From positions 1,860,001 to 1,924,000 of the forward strand of contig NZ_CP012831.1 of the NCBI RefSeq assembly GCF_001307275.1: a stretch of DNA of 64,000 bases, written 5' to 3'. This stretch comes from Pseudomonas fluorescens. Its GTDB lineage: Bacteria; Pseudomonadota; Gammaproteobacteria; Pseudomonadales; Pseudomonadaceae. Below the pieces are notes generated by a model. It was given only the letters and a program-made list of their open reading frames with translations. It did not search any database and was not told where the DNA came from. A program made the translations under genes and the position numbers. This document shows positions 1 through 9,683 of this stretch, one piece after another; positions within the stretch are counted from its first letter, which is position 1; each line of letters starts with the position of its first letter.

Positions 1-1300
1 GGGCGGCGGTCGCGAGGGAGGCGGACACCCCGGGCAGGATCTCCAGGTCCACCTGATGCCAGGCTGGGTCGCTGGATTCGTGCAACGCTTCGAGCACCGC
101 CGCCGCCATGGCGAAGACACCCGGGTCACCGGACGACACCACGATCACCGAACGACCCAGGGCAGCCAGTTCAAAGGCGTGACGAGCGCGCTGCATTTCT
201 TCGCGGTTGTCGGTGCAGTGCAGCACTTGATCGTCGCGAAACGGGCCGGCCATGCGCACATAGGTTTCGTAACCGAGCACATCGGTGGCCCGCGCCAGTT
301 CGGCTTTCACCGCCGGCACCATCAACTCGGCCGCGCCCGGCCCCAGGCCGATCACCGCCAGGCGGCCGCGCGGACGACCGATTCGGCCCACATCCAAGGG
401 CTGCGCGGCGACGGCGATGACCAAGTTGTCCGTTGCCGAAACGAGGGTCTCCGCCGGCATCGAGTTGCGGGCCAAGGTGGCGGCATCGCCTGTCGCCGCC
501 ACAAAGCGCAGCGCCACCCCGAGTTCCAGCGCGGCTTCACGCAAGGCCGTGCTGGCCATCAGCGTATCCGCCGCCACCAGGCACGCCAGGCTCGCAATCG
601 CCACGTTGGCTTGCTGCAAAGCTGCACGAACGGCGCTTGGCAGATCAGCCACCTCGGCGCTCACCACCACCGCGACACTGCGCGGATAAATCAACAGCTC
701 ATGGGCACTGGCCTCACGCTCGGCATGGCTAACGTGGATCGTGCGCCGGGCTTGCGGGTCTTGGGGCAACTGCGCCTGATCCAGCCACGGTGCTGCACCT
801 TCGATGCGCACCGGTTCGCCGGCCAACAGATCGGAGACGAAGCGCTTGCCTTGCTCCAGGTCGCCGAGGCTGTAGCCGCTGGGTGGATTGAGCAGGCACG
901 TGCCGAAACGCAATTCACCGCTGGTGGTGATCGCCGGCGCGACCTGCAGCATTGCCGCGATGTCCCGGGCCATGCCATTCACCCCGCCCAGGCCGCCCAG
1001 CAGCGGCACCACGGCGCTGCCATCCTCGGCCACTGCCAGCACCGGCGGTTCGGCGCCTTTTTCCAGCAACAGCGGCGCCAGGGTACGGATGACAATGCCC
1101 GCCGCGCACAGGGCGATGACCGGCGTGTCCTGTTGATAAAGTTCGCGCAACGTCGCGCCGAACTCGAGGTATTGCCGATCACCCTCGACCCGCCCGGCCA
1201 GGCCGTAAATCAGGGCGTCCGGGTAACACTGCTGGATCCGTCGGGCTGTTGCCAGGCTGCCGGGGCCGAGGATGACGATGGCCGGGGTCTTGGCGGCCAT
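1..1300 (-). CDS. cobJ: CbiG-CobJ fusion: precorrin-3B C17-methyltransferase (partial)
   Basis: This is the 3' truncated part of a minus-strand gene that runs off the left edge, starting at ATG 1300. The first ~290 residues read as a CbiG-like domain (start [19 protein letters not shown], then a GGLGGVNGMARDIA stretch). It is followed by a SAM-dependent methyltransferase domain beginning VIGLGPGAAELM with a later SSGDPGVFAMA motif, which is typical of CobJ. The enzyme makes precorrin-4 by ring contraction in the aerobic cobalamin pathway. Its start overlaps the cobI stop as TGATG, so the two are translationally coupled. CbiG-CobJ fusions are usual in pseudomonads. The C-terminus lies outside the window. 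Confidence 0.9.
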   Translation of the reverse strand, partial: MAAKTPAIVILGPGSLATARRIQQCYPDALIYGLAGRVEGDRQYLEFGATLRELYQQDTPVIALCAAGIVIRTLAPLLLEKGAEPPVLAVAEDGSAVVPLLGGLGGVNGMARDIAAMLQVAPAITTSGELRFGTCLLNPPSGYSLGDLEQGKRFVSDLLAGEPVRIEGAAPWLDQAQLPQDPQARRTIHVSHAEREASAHELLIYPRSVAVVVSAEVADLPSAVRAALQQANVAIASLACLVAADTLMASTALREAALELGVALRFVAATGDAATLARNSMPAETLVSATDNLVIAVAAQPLDVGRIGRPRGRLAVIGLGPGAAELMVPAVKAELARATDVLGYETYVRMAGPFRDDQVLHCTDNREEMQRARHAFELAALGRSVIVVSSGDPGVFAMAAAVLEALHESSDPAWHQVDLEILPGVSASLATAA

Positions 1301-2034
1301 CAACCCTGCCACCGTTCGCCCGGCACGATGATCAGCGAGAAGTACGGCGAAGACATCGGCTCGACTTCATCCAACGGCACGATTTTCTGGTTGGCCATGG
1401 TCGCTCGCTCGACGTACAGCGCCCGCCCGTCCATGCCCAGTTCCTGGAGCACCTGGCGAACCTTGGGGAAATTGCGTCCCAGCTTCATGATCACCGCCGC
1501 ATCGGCATCGGCCAGGCGACGTTTGAGATCGTCGTGGGGCAAGACACCGGAGAGCACCGACAGGCTCTGGTTGCGATAGACCAGCGGCGCGCCGAGCACC
1601 GAGGCGCCGCCCAGCATCGAGCAGACGCCGGGAATGACTTGGGCCTCGTAACGCTCGGCCAGGCGATCGTGCAGGTACATGTAGGAGCCGTAGAAGAACG
1701 GGTCGCCCTCACAGATCACCGCCACGTCGCGACCGGCATCCAGGTGCACGGCCAACTGCTCGGCGGCGGTGTCGTAGAAGTCGGCGATCACCTGTTCATA
1801 GGAGAGCGGCGCAGGCAGCACCTCGGTGGTGACCGGGTAGACCAATGGCAGCAACGTCTGCGCGTCCTGCAAATGGGCCTCGATGATGCCGAAGGCGTTG
1901 CCCTTCTTGCCCTTGGCGACGAAATACGCCACCACGGGCGATTCGCGCAGCAGGCGCAGGGCCTTGACCGTAATCAGTTCCGGGTCACCGGGGCCCACGC
2001 CGAGGCCGATCAGACGTCCAGGCTGCTGCATCAT
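1300..2034 (-). CDS. cobI: Precorrin-2 C20-methyltransferase
   Basis: A 244-residue protein with the tetrapyrrole (corrin/porphyrin) methylase fold. An N-terminal [20 protein letters not shown] segment binds SAM, and a [14 protein letters not shown] motif follows near residue 110. It methylates precorrin-2 at C20 to give precorrin-3A in the cytoplasm. It lies between cobH and cobJ, overlapping both by a few bases, in the order cobG-cobH-cobI-cobJ. Two adjacent ATGs (2034 and 2031) could start it. Length is normal for the family. Confidence 0.94.
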   Translation of the reverse strand: MMQQPGRLIGLGVGPGDPELITVKALRLLRESPVVAYFVAKGKKGNAFGIIEAHLQDAQTLLPLVYPVTTEVLPAPLSYEQVIADFYDTAAEQLAVHLDAGRDVAVICEGDPFFYGSYMYLHDRLAERYEAQVIPGVCSMLGGASVLGAPLVYRNQSLSVLSGVLPHDDLKRRLADADAAVIMKLGRNFPKVRQVLQELGMDGRALYVERATMANQKIVPLDEVEPMSSPYFSLIIVPGERWQG

Positions 2035-2657
2035 TCAATCTCCGTGGCGAGGGCGTTGACGGCGGCGGCGGCCATGGCGCTGCCGCCCAGCCGGCCTTGC
2101 ATGATCACGAATGGCACGCCACGGCTGTTGGCCGCCAGCATCGCCTTGGACTCGGCGGCGCCGACGAAGCCCACCGGAAAACCGAGGATCAATGCTGGTT
2201 TCGGCGCGCCGGCATCGAGCATTTCCAGCAGGTAGAACAGCGCGGTCGGTGCGTTGCCGATGACCACGACACTGCCTTCCAGGTGCGGGCGCCACAACTC
2301 CAGCGCTGCCGCCGAACGGGTGTTGCCCAGTTCCTGGGCCAATGCCGGTACGCGCTCGTCGCGCAAGGTGCAGATCACCGGATTGTTGGCTGGCAGGCGA
2401 GCCCGGGTCACGCCTTCGGAGACCATCCGCGCATCGCACAGGATCGGCGCACCGGCGGCCAGCGCCTGGCGCCCGGCCGTGCCCGCGCCCTCGGAAAACT
2501 GCAGGCCATCGATGGCCTCGACCATGCCGCAGGCGTGGATCACCCGCACGGCGAGTTTCTCCAGGTCGGCCGGAATGCGCGCCAGGTTGGCTTCGGCGCG
2601 GATGATCGCGAAGGAGTTGCGATAGATCTCCTGACCGTCGCGGATGTAATCAAGCAT
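2031..2657 (-). CDS. cobH: Precorrin-8X methylmutase
   Basis: A 208-residue CobH/CbiC protein that moves the C11 methyl group to C12 to form hydrogenobyrinate. The start [16 protein letters not shown] was chosen because it matches the usual beginning and length of the family; an ATG 48 bases upstream would add 16 residues of poor quality lying inside cobG. The conserved histidine in VIHACGM (residue 41) is the expected catalytic residue. The gene overlaps cobG by 8 bases upstream and cobI by 4 downstream, so the whole set is one operon. Confidence 0.94.
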   Translation of the reverse strand: MLDYIRDGQEIYRNSFAIIRAEANLARIPADLEKLAVRVIHACGMVEAIDGLQFSEGAGTAGRQALAAGAPILCDARMVSEGVTRARLPANNPVICTLRDERVPALAQELGNTRSAAALELWRPHLEGSVVVIGNAPTALFYLLEMLDAGAPKPALILGFPVGFVGAAESKAMLAANSRGVPFVIMQGRLGGSAMAAAAVNALATEIE

Positions 2658-3969
2658 CAAGGGGGCTCCGGGGGCGAGCGTCGAGCCAGTGGCCGAGCGC
2701 TTCAATAGTCAGATTGTGTGCCTGCAACGCGCCGAAACCCGGCAACGTGGCATCGCGAAAATACAGGTCGTAACGACCGGGGGCGACCGCCAGCAAGGTG
2801 GCAGGCGCGACGTGGGCCGCCGCGCAGGAACGCGGGCAGCCGGACAGATGAACCTTCAGGGTTTGGCCCTGGCGTTGCAGTAGCTCGGCCAGTTGGCGGG
2901 CGTCGGCCTTGGTGTCGGCCAAGGCTTTGCCGCAGCCACTGGAGCCAGTGCAGGCGATGAGTTGCGCCAGGGGTTGCTCGCTCGAACCTAACAGCCCCAA
3001 CCCCTCAAGCCGCGCCAGCACTTCGTCGGCATCCGCGCGGCGCACGTTGGGCAGCAGCAGGCTTTGCCAAGGGCTGAAACGCAGGCTCGCGTCGCCCTTC
3101 TCCCGCGCCAGTTGCGCGGCCCCCCGCAGCATGACCGCATCGAGCCGGCCCAGGGGCGCCGCCGCGCCGACGTAGACACGGTCGTCGTGCTGGGGATGGA
3201 CGCCGAGGTGCAGTCCATCGATGGCCCCATCCCGCTGCCAATCCAGGCACGCTTGCACGGGCACGCGGCGGGCCAGCCGGGTCATGAATTCATCCACAGA
3301 GACGTCAGCCAGCAAGTGGCGCATGCGGATCTGGTCCGGGCGGGCCAAGTCGAGGAACAACTCCAGCACCGCCACCACCAAGGCATGCCCCTGGGCCAGG
3401 GGCACCCTGCCCGCCGGTTTATCCCGCGGGGTGCCGGCCAAGCCGAAGGCCAGCCAGGGCTCGCCGTTACGGACAAGGGCCGAAAGCCACAAGTCGTGGT
3501 GATGTTCGAGCATCGCCAACGCTTCTCCGCCGTCCAGTTGCACGGCGAACTTGGCCGACAGTTCATGGAAGCGTTCATGGGTTTGCAGGGTGACGAGGAT
3601 CTGCTCGGCCAACGGACGGGTGTCGAACAGCATCTGCCGGTCGATCCCGGCCGCGGGGCTGAGCATCAGGTTGCGCACGTCATCACCCGCCGGCTTGCGC
3701 GGGCCAAGCCCGGCGGCCAGCAACGGCTCGATCAGCGCGTCATGCCCGGGGCCGATCCCGCGGATTTGCAGGTTGGCCCGGTTGGTCGCCTCGATCACCC
3801 CACCGGCGAACCGCTCGGCCACCGCCGCCACGGCCTCGGCCTGATCCGCCTGGATGGCACCGCCATCGAGCTTGATCCGGCAGATCCCCCCGTCCAGCGC
3901 CTGGACGACACGCAGCAACCCCGGGCAACCCGAGGGGCGGATGACGTTGGCGGATGGACGTTCGTTCAA
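2650..3969 (-). CDS. cobG: Precorrin-3B synthase (Fe-S monooxygenase)
   Basis: CobG is a sulfite/nitrite-reductase-like protein that oxidises precorrin-3A to precorrin-3B and marks the aerobic, oxygen-dependent cobalamin route. The N-terminal half has RPSGCPGLLRVVQALDGG, and the C-terminal half carries the iron-sulfur/siroheme-type cysteines in ACTGSSGCGKA and LSGCPRSCA. The start is uncertain. A TTG at 3969 gives about 439 residues, close to family length; the nearest ATG (4080) adds about 37 residues unlike the family. First gene of the minus-strand cob operon. No cobalamin riboswitch was recognised upstream. Confidence 0.88.
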   Translation of the reverse strand: MNERPSANVIRPSGCPGLLRVVQALDGGICRIKLDGGAIQADQAEAVAAVAERFAGGVIEATNRANLQIRGIGPGHDALIEPLLAAGLGPRKPAGDDVRNLMLSPAAGIDRQMLFDTRPLAEQILVTLQTHERFHELSAKFAVQLDGGEALAMLEHHHDLWLSALVRNGEPWLAFGLAGTPRDKPAGRVPLAQGHALVVAVLELFLDLARPDQIRMRHLLADVSVDEFMTRLARRVPVQACLDWQRDGAIDGLHLGVHPQHDDRVYVGAAAPLGRLDAVMLRGAAQLAREKGDASLRFSPWQSLLLPNVRRADADEVLARLEGLGLLGSSEQPLAQLIACTGSSGCGKALADTKADARQLAELLQRQGQTLKVHLSGCPRSCAAAHVAPATLLAVAPGRYDLYFRDATLPGFGALQAHNLTIEALGHWLDARPRSPLDA

Positions 3970-4271
3970 GGGCAAACCGGCAGATAAGACACGCCATGAC
4001 GGCGAAGGACCGCCATTATGCCTGCTTTGCCGGGGGGCATGAAAAGCTTGCTGGTCGGATTGGGGGTGGCGAGATGACAAATATATCCGTCACGGGGTCA
4101 TTGTGAAGAACATGGGGGCGTAGGTTTTCTGGAGCTTTCCTGTAGGCTTTTTTACCTTTTAAAACAGCTACATACCTTGAAACCAACGCGCATTTGAACA
4201 ATCCGGCAAACACCGCTTTATTCAAAGAGCAAGCATTCACCTCAACCTCATTCTCGATAAGGAAATCCGGA

Positions 4272-5177
4272 ATGTCACACACACAGAGCTACACCTACAC
4301 CCCGGCACAGGTCACCGCCGCGTACGATGAAATCATTGCCACGCTGTTGGACGGCGTCACCACCGAGACGATCCCCAAGATGTTGATTACCGCCGGATCG
4401 CAAGGCTCGGGCAAGACCTATCTGCTGGAAAAAAGTCTGCTGCCCTCCAAGCGCTACGACAACTACGTACGCCTGTATCTGCCCGAGTACCGGGAAAAAC
4501 ATCCGCAATACGCGCAGATGAGCAAGCACGGCGTGCTGCACGCCTATGAACATACGGAAGCATTTGTCCGGGAAGTCGGCTCGAAAATCTTCGAGAAGGC
4601 GTTCAATGACAAGTACAACATCATCATGGAATGTGCGTTCGACAGCTTGGATTTTGCCGCATTTCCACCGACGGCGACGGCCGCCGGGTATCAGTTCGAG
4701 ACCCACATCATTGCCTGCAAAAAAGAGTTCGCGCATCTGTCGAGTATCAAGCGGGCACTCAAAAGCCTGGAAAACCAGGAAATGGAAAGGTTTGTCTCAC
4801 TGGCAGCGCTGAATACGAGCTTGAGTAACGCCCAGGCAACCATCCTCGCTTTCGAGACGGCGGCCAAAGCGGTCAGCGGCTCGCAGATTTTCCTGTATGA
4901 GCGGGGGTTCGGTCAGTTGAAAGAACGGGTCCTGCGCGCTCAAAGCACCTATACCCTGGATGCGAATGGTACTTCGATCATCACTGGCCCCAAGGTGGTG
5001 TATGCCAGTGCTTTCGAGAACATCGTCAATAATCGCCTGCACCTTATTGGCGACCGTGAAGAAATGGTGAAGGCATGTCACCTGGCATTGCATAAAGTCC
5101 AGGCTAATGCTGAACATGTGCCGGACTCTGTCGTCAGCGATTTGTATGCGTATATTCTTAAGTATGTTTATCGGTAG
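4272..5177 (+). CDS. Zeta-toxin-like kinase, solitary
   Basis: A 301-residue protein with a P-loop AGSQGSGKTYLL around residues 42-53, then a conserved-looking pattern of YLPEYREKHPQYAQ and NIIMECAFDSLDFAAF. This order resembles zeta toxins, which phosphorylate UDP-N-acetylglucosamine, or related AAA-type kinases. ATG 4272 is preceded by AAGGAAA at good spacing; an in-frame start at 4194 would lie in an AT-rich leader. No epsilon-like antitoxin gene is visible on either side. The gene sits between the two divergent cob operons, where P. aeruginosa has none as far as I recall, so it is probably an insertion. The true substrate is unknown. Confidence 0.72.
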   Translation: MSHTQSYTYTPAQVTAAYDEIIATLLDGVTTETIPKMLITAGSQGSGKTYLLEKSLLPSKRYDNYVRLYLPEYREKHPQYAQMSKHGVLHAYEHTEAFVREVGSKIFEKAFNDKYNIIMECAFDSLDFAAFPPTATAAGYQFETHIIACKKEFAHLSSIKRALKSLENQEMERFVSLAALNTSLSNAQATILAFETAAKAVSGSQIFLYERGFGQLKERVLRAQSTYTLDANGTSIITGPKVVYASAFENIVNNRLHLIGDREEMVKACHLALHKVQANAEHVPDSVVSDLYAYILKYVYR

Positions 5178-5204
5178 GCGTGGTATCGACTGCATGTGGC
5201 GGCC

Positions 5205-5400
5205 TGAGAGCCGGGCTGGGTCTTTTGTACATATCCATTGCTGCGGTAACGGCTACTCAGGGTTCCGCTCTTACAGCGGGTCACTTTTGAAAGGGCGCCT
5301 AAAGTAACCAAAAGCGCCTTGCCCCACCACTGGGCACCTCGCTTAGGCTCGATGTGCCCAAGATCAAAATCAAAAGCGAGGCGACCTGACAGCCGGCCTG
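5205..5400. repeat. Dispersed Pseudomonas intergenic repeat
   Basis: The stretch containing CTTACAGCGGGTCACTTTTG, AAGTAACCAAAAGCGCCTTG and GCCCCACCACTGGGCACCTC is one I recognise as recurring between genes in P. fluorescens-group genomes. It holds an open minus-strand frame (to about 5539), but that frame runs through REP sequence and is not judged a real gene. Boundaries are approximate and the recognition is from memory. Confidence 0.5.
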
Positions 5401-5428
5401 ATGCTCCCGGCTGTACTCCTATCCAATT

Positions 5429-5454
5429 GTGGGAGCGGGCTTGCTCGCGAAGGC
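5429..5454 (+). repeat. REP, single copy
   Basis: TGTGGGAGCGGGCTTGCTCG core followed by CGAAGG. It lies 45 bases before a second copy in the same orientation, so the pair is tandem rather than the usual inverted REPIN. Confidence 0.8.
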
Positions 5455-5498
5455 GCCCTGGCAGCCAACCTGTCTGTTCTGGCTTCACCCGATCCAAC

Positions 5499-5525
5499 TG
5501 TGGGAGCGAGCCTGCTCGCGATGGC
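5499..5525 (+). repeat. REP, single copy
   Basis: TGTGGGAGCGAGCCTGCTCG core followed by CGATGGCG. Same orientation as the copy at 5429. Confidence 0.8.
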
Positions 5526-5646
5526 GGTCTGCCCTGCACAGCTGATCTGGATCGGACGCAGCCTTAACCAAACACTCACGGTATGATGACCGCCCGGTTC
5601 GCGGGCGTCAGCCTGCTTATCAAACAGATCGAGTCGAGGAACACAG

Positions 5647-6858
5647 ATGACGCCCTGGTTGACCGTAGTGGGCATCGGCGAAGACGGCTTCAAGGGCCTG
5701 GGCCGCACCGCCCGACATGCTTTGCTGCGGGCGTCGCGCATTGTTGGCAGCGCTCGGCAGTTGGCGCTGTTGCCACCGTGTATTGGCGGCGAACGGGAGC
5801 TGTGGCCCAGTCCGTTTTCCCTGGAGCCGCTGCTGGCCCGTCGGGGCGAGGCGGTGTGCGTGTTGGCGAGCGGCGATCCAATGTTCTACGGCGTCGGCGC
5901 CAGTCTCGCTAAACAGATTCCGGGCGGCCAGATGCTGGTTATCCCGGCGCCATCGTCCTGTTCGCTGGCAGCAGCGCGCATGGGTTGGCCGTTGCAGGAT
6001 GTGATGACCCTGTCGCTGGTGGCGCGCCCCTTGGCCGTACTCAATGCCCACTTATCCACCGGCGTCAGGCTGTTGCTGCTGAGCAATGACCGCCACGGCC
6101 CTGCCGCCGTGGCGACGTTGCTGCGCGAGCGGGGGTTCGGCCCAAGCGCCATGACCGTGCTGGAACATCTGGGAGGTGCGGCGGAACGACGGATCGACGG
6201 TAGCGCCGCGCAATGGTCCGATGGCACCGTCGCCGACCTGAACCTGATCGCCGTCGAATGCCGGGCCGAACCGTCGACGCCGCGCCTGTCACGCCTGGCC
6301 GGTTTGCCGGACAGCGCGTTCGAGCATGACGGCCAGTTGACCAAACGCGACGTGCGCGCCATCACCCTCGCCCGCCTCGCCCCGACCCCCGGCGAGTTGC
6401 TCTGGGATGTCGGCGCCGGTAGCGGCTCCATCGGCATCGAATGGATGCGCACACACCCCAGTTGCCGAGCCCTGGCTATCGAAGCCGACGCAGGCCGGCA
6501 AGGCTTGATCGAACGCAACCGCGACACCCTCGGCGTGCCCGGCCTGCAACTGATTCGCGGCAGTGCCCCACAGGCGCTGGACAACCTGGAGCGTCCGGAC
6601 GCAGTGTTCATCGGTGGCGGCGTCACCCGCGAAGGCGTGCTCGACGCCTGCTGGGCCCAACTCAAGCCCGGCGGTCGACTGGTCGCCAACGCCGTGACCC
6701 TGCAAAGCGAAATGACCCTGATGCACTGGCGCGAACGTCATGGCGGTGAACTAACCCGCATCCACATCGCCCAGGCCCAGCCGTTGGGCGAATTCGACAC
6801 CTGGCGCCAGGCCTTGCCGATTACCTTGCTGGACCTGACGAAACCTCTCGATGCGTGA
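5647..6858 (+). CDS. cobL: Precorrin-6Y C5,15-methyltransferase (decarboxylating), CbiE-CbiT fusion
   Basis: A 403-residue two-domain enzyme of cobalamin synthesis. The N-terminal CbiE-like tetrapyrrole methylase begins [16 protein letters not shown] and has [15 protein letters not shown]. The C-terminal CbiT-like domain has a class I methyltransferase SAM motif, [18 protein letters not shown], around residue 255. It methylates C5 and C15 and decarboxylates the acetate side chain of dihydroprecorrin-6. The start follows GAGGAACAC. Its end overlaps cbiD by 8 bases, making it the first gene of the plus-strand cob run. Confidence 0.94.
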   Translation: MTPWLTVVGIGEDGFKGLGRTARHALLRASRIVGSARQLALLPPCIGGERELWPSPFSLEPLLARRGEAVCVLASGDPMFYGVGASLAKQIPGGQMLVIPAPSSCSLAAARMGWPLQDVMTLSLVARPLAVLNAHLSTGVRLLLLSNDRHGPAAVATLLRERGFGPSAMTVLEHLGGAAERRIDGSAAQWSDGTVADLNLIAVECRAEPSTPRLSRLAGLPDSAFEHDGQLTKRDVRAITLARLAPTPGELLWDVGAGSGSIGIEWMRTHPSCRALAIEADAGRQGLIERNRDTLGVPGLQLIRGSAPQALDNLERPDAVFIGGGVTREGVLDACWAQLKPGGRLVANAVTLQSEMTLMHWRERHGGELTRIHIAQAQPLGEFDTWRQALPITLLDLTKPLDA

Positions 6859-7948
6859 CGAAACCGCCGAACAACCCGCCCCCCTGCGCAGCGGCCTGAC
6901 TACCGGCAGTTGCGCCACGGCCACCAGCCTGGCGGCGGCCCGTTTGCTGCTGCGCGGCACCGAAGCCGACGCCGTGGAAATCGTACTGCCCAAGGGCAAG
7001 CAGGTGCAGATGCGTCTGGAGTTCTGTCGCCTGACCGAACAAGGCGCCGAGGCCGGGACGATCAAGGACGCAGGCGATGACCCGGACGTGACCCACGGTG
7101 CCCTGCTGTTTTCCCAGGTGCGCCTGATCGCCGAACCCGGCGTGCGTTTCGTCGCCGGTCGCGGCGTAGGCACAGTGACACGACCGGGGTTGGTGCTGGG
7201 TGTCGGTGAGCCGGCGATCAACCCGGTGCCACGTAAAATGATCAACGATCACCTGGGCCGCCTGGCCGAGGAAAGCGGTTATGCCGGTGGTTTCGAAGTC
7301 ACGGTCAATGTCGAGGACGGCGAAGCCCTGGCGCTGAAAACCATGAACCCGCGACTGGGCATCCTCGGCGGCCTGTCGATCCTCGGCACCAGCGGCATCG
7401 TCCGGCCATTCTCCTGCGCGGCCTACATCGCCTCGATCCACCAGGGCATCGACGTGGCGAAGACCAACGGTTACCTGCACATCGCCGCGTGCACCGGCAA
7501 TGCCAGCGAAGACACCATGCGCCGGGTCTACGACCTGCCGGAAATCGCCCTGATCGAAATGGGCGACTTCGTCGGCGCCGTGCTCAAACATGTGCGCAAG
7601 GTGCCGGTGGAAAAACTCAGCCTCTGCGGCGGCTTCGGCAAGATCAGCAAACTCGCCGCCGGCCACATGGACCTGCACAGCCGTCACTCGAGCATCGACC
7701 TGCCGCAACTGGCCGAATGGGCGGCCGCCATCGGGGCCGATGAGGTTTTGCAGCAGGGCATCCGAGACGCCAACACCAGCCAACAGGCCCTGGCGATGGC
7801 CAGCGCCGCCGGCGTCGCCCTCGGCGATGCGGTGTGCGAGCACGCGCTGGCCTTCGCTCGCAGCGTGGTACCGGCCCAGGTCCAGGTCGAAGTCTTCGCC
7901 ATCGACCGCCAGGGTGGGATCGTCGGTCACGCCGGAGGCTTCCAATGA
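6851..7948 (+). CDS. cbiD: Cobalt-precorrin-5B C1-methyltransferase (CbiD family)
   Basis: A 365-residue CbiD protein, recognised from the N-terminal [20 protein letters not shown], the [10 protein letters not shown] motif and a C-terminal [16 protein letters not shown] block. It methylates C1 of the corrin precursor. CbiD is known from the anaerobic pathway, yet it accompanies the aerobic CobG set here as it does in other pseudomonads. It overlaps cobL by 8 bases at the start and cobK by 4 (ATGA) at the end, implying coupled translation. Confidence 0.93.
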   Translation: MRDETAEQPAPLRSGLTTGSCATATSLAAARLLLRGTEADAVEIVLPKGKQVQMRLEFCRLTEQGAEAGTIKDAGDDPDVTHGALLFSQVRLIAEPGVRFVAGRGVGTVTRPGLVLGVGEPAINPVPRKMINDHLGRLAEESGYAGGFEVTVNVEDGEALALKTMNPRLGILGGLSILGTSGIVRPFSCAAYIASIHQGIDVAKTNGYLHIAACTGNASEDTMRRVYDLPEIALIEMGDFVGAVLKHVRKVPVEKLSLCGGFGKISKLAAGHMDLHSRHSSIDLPQLAEWAAAIGADEVLQQGIRDANTSQQALAMASAAGVALGDAVCEHALAFARSVVPAQVQVEVFAIDRQGGIVGHAGGFQ

Positions 7949-8673
7949 AACGCATCCTGCTGCTCGGTGGCGTCACCGAAGCCCTGGCCATCGCCCGCAC
8001 CCTGGGACCCAATCACATCTACAGCCTGGCTGGCATCGGTCGCGTCCCCACCGACCTGACCTGCCAGGTCCGCGTCGGCGGCTACGGCGGCGCCGAAGGC
8101 CTGGCGCAATTCATTCGTGACCAAGGCATCGACCTGCTGCTGGACGCCACCCACCCCTACGCCGCGCAAATCAGCCACAACGCCGCCCACGCCGCCCGCG
8201 CCTGCGGCATTCCCTGCTGGGCCCTGCGCCGTCCGGCCTGGCAGCCCCAGGCCGGGGATGACTGGCGCGAAGTGGCCGATTGGGCCGAACTGATCCAGGC
8301 CCTGCAACCCTTCCGCCGCCCGCTGTTCACCCTCGGCCGCGAACCGCTGCAACACCTGCACGAAATCCCACCGGAGCAATTCTGGACCCTGCGCGCCCTG
8401 GACGTTTACCCCGGCAATGAACGCTGCGAAGTCATCGGCGCCCGTGGGCCGTTTCACCTCGAAGACGAGCGCGAACTGTTCGAACGCCGGAAGATCGATG
8501 TGCTGATCAGCAAGAACAGCGGGAGCACGGCCACTGAGCCGAAGCTGGAGGTGGCGCGGGAGCGGGGGGTGCCGGTGTTGGTTTTGCGGCGGCCGGTGTT
8601 GGCGGGGGTGGATCGGGAGTTTGGAGAGATCAATGAAATGCTGGACGCTTTATTCGTACAAAACGGGTTCTGA
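7945..8673 (+). CDS. cobK: Precorrin-6A reductase
   Basis: A 242-residue CobK/CbiJ protein that reduces precorrin-6A with NADPH. The start [18 protein letters not shown] gives a Rossmann-like nucleotide-binding N-terminus; [11 protein letters not shown] near residue 70 and a late [16 protein letters not shown] motif are typical of the family. An in-frame start 111 bases earlier would lie deep inside cbiD and was rejected. Last gene of the plus-strand cob run. Confidence 0.93.
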   Translation: MKRILLLGGVTEALAIARTLGPNHIYSLAGIGRVPTDLTCQVRVGGYGGAEGLAQFIRDQGIDLLLDATHPYAAQISHNAAHAARACGIPCWALRRPAWQPQAGDDWREVADWAELIQALQPFRRPLFTLGREPLQHLHEIPPEQFWTLRALDVYPGNERCEVIGARGPFHLEDERELFERRKIDVLISKNSGSTATEPKLEVARERGVPVLVLRRPVLAGVDREFGEINEMLDALFVQNGF

Positions 8674-8865
8674 ATTCAGCGCATTCGCGCGACATTTCTG
8701 ACAAGTTTTCAAGACGAAGCCGGCTGTTTCGTCCAAGACGTTCAATTCTATAGTTCCGCTCCTTAATACCCACCGCAGCACCTGGCAGTCATTCAGCATG
8801 AGCGACCCGTCTCATGCCGAGGAAAGTGCTGCTTGCCAATATGTATCCCAAGGAATACGATCCAA

Positions 8866-9168
8866 ATGATCGAATTTGAACAGTCCCGAGTATTCTCAAC
8901 CTGGCTTGACGGGTTGAAGGACATTGCTGGGAAAGCTCGCATCATTGCCAGGCTCCGATCGGCAGAGCATGGGAATTTTGGTGATTGCGAGCCGGTGGGT
9001 AACGCAGTGTATGAGATGCGTATTCACTCGGGTCCTGGCTACAGAGTGTACTTCTCCCGTCAAGGCTCCGTGCTTTATTTGCTGCTTGTGGGAGGTGACA
9101 AATCGACTCAGAAACGGGATATCGCACGCGCTGTTCAAATGGCGCAAACCATGGGTAATGAGGAGTGA
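8866..9168 (+). CDS. RelE/ParE-family toxin (HigB-like)
   Basis: A 100-residue protein with GKARIIARLRSAEHGNFGD, YEMRIHSGPGYRVYF and LLLVGGDKSTQKRDI, the pattern of the RelE/ParE-superfamily 'addiction module killer' proteins. Such toxins usually cleave mRNA on the ribosome. ATG 8866 was chosen because MIEFEQS fits the family start and AAGGA lies upstream; an ATG at 8833 would add 11 residues. The antitoxin gene follows 3 bases after its stop, giving the toxin-first order of higBA. Confidence 0.85.
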   Translation: MIEFEQSRVFSTWLDGLKDIAGKARIIARLRSAEHGNFGDCEPVGNAVYEMRIHSGPGYRVYFSRQGSVLYLLLVGGDKSTQKRDIARAVQMAQTMGNEE

Positions 9169-9171
9169 ATC

Positions 9172-9462
9172 ATGACTGAAGAATTCACACGTTTCGATGC
9201 AGCCACCTACCTCAAGACGCCTGAGGAAATGGCCGCTTATCTGGATGCCTGTTTTGAAGAGGATGCGGGTGACGGCGTACTGGTTCGGGCAGCTCTTAAC
9301 GATATTGCCAGGGCAAAGGGCATGACGCAGATTGCTCGTGATGCAGGCCTGGGACGAGAGAGTCTTTACAAAGCACTGGGAAGTACGGGCAATCCGGAGT
9401 TCACAACTATCATGAAAGTCATGAAAGCTTTGGGCTTGAGGTTACATGCGACGGCCATTTGA
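9172..9462 (+). CDS. HigA-like antitoxin, helix-turn-helix
   Basis: A 96-residue protein whose C-terminal half (ALNDIARAKGMTQIARDAGL, then RESLYKALG and FTTIMKVMKALGLRL) is a short helix-turn-helix of the addiction-module antidote type. It should neutralise the preceding RelE/ParE-like toxin and repress the pair. Start ATG 9172 follows a GAGG site that overlaps the end of the toxin gene, so the two are coupled. Confidence 0.85.
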   Translation: MTEEFTRFDAATYLKTPEEMAAYLDACFEEDAGDGVLVRAALNDIARAKGMTQIARDAGLGRESLYKALGSTGNPEFTTIMKVMKALGLRLHATAI

Positions 9463-9520
9463 CAGAGGTTCCCTTCCCTCCTGTATTGGAGTGATTGAAT
9501 ACCGATTGATCAAAAACACG

Positions 9521-9548
9521 CGACGAGGGAACTTGCTCCCTCGCCACA
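9521..9548. repeat. GAGGGA-type REP hairpin
   Basis: GCGACGAGGGAACTTGCTCCCTCGCC forms a short hairpin of the second REP type in this window. It sits in the 221-base gap after the toxin-antitoxin pair, which otherwise shows nothing I recognise. Confidence 0.6.
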
Positions 9549-9683
9549 AAAGCACTCACTTGAAGATCTGTTGATACTGTTAACACCAGCCCTGCGACCC
9601 TATACCGCACACGCCTTTTTTACTTCTCAACCCCGATCAGGCTAAATACCGCCACCTGATCGCCCAACCGAGCGGATTGCCCC

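Larger units (their letters stand above)
5178..5646. other. Gene-free stretch upstream of cobL
   Basis: These 469 bases hold the dispersed repeat at 5205-5400, then two REP copies in direct orientation, then the cobL leader. The ribosome binding site is GAGGAACAC just before the cobL ATG. I saw no cobalamin riboswitch and no convincing promoter. Confidence 0.6.

Noticed and set aside
56..1579. 507-codon open frame on the plus strand
   Set aside because: Lies entirely opposite the CbiG-CobJ and cobI genes; sequence is Arg/His-rich low-quality translation typical of a GC-rich antisense shadow.
3970..4271. Cobalamin riboswitch upstream of cobG
   Set aside because: No B12-box-like conserved sequence was found there, nor in front of cobL at 5400-5646.
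4016..4282. 88-codon minus-strand frame upstream of cobG
   Set aside because: Covers the zeta leader, no ribosome site, no recognisable domain.
5168..5539. 123-codon minus-strand frame
   Set aside because: Runs through dispersed repeat and REP sequences; more likely repeat DNA than a gene.
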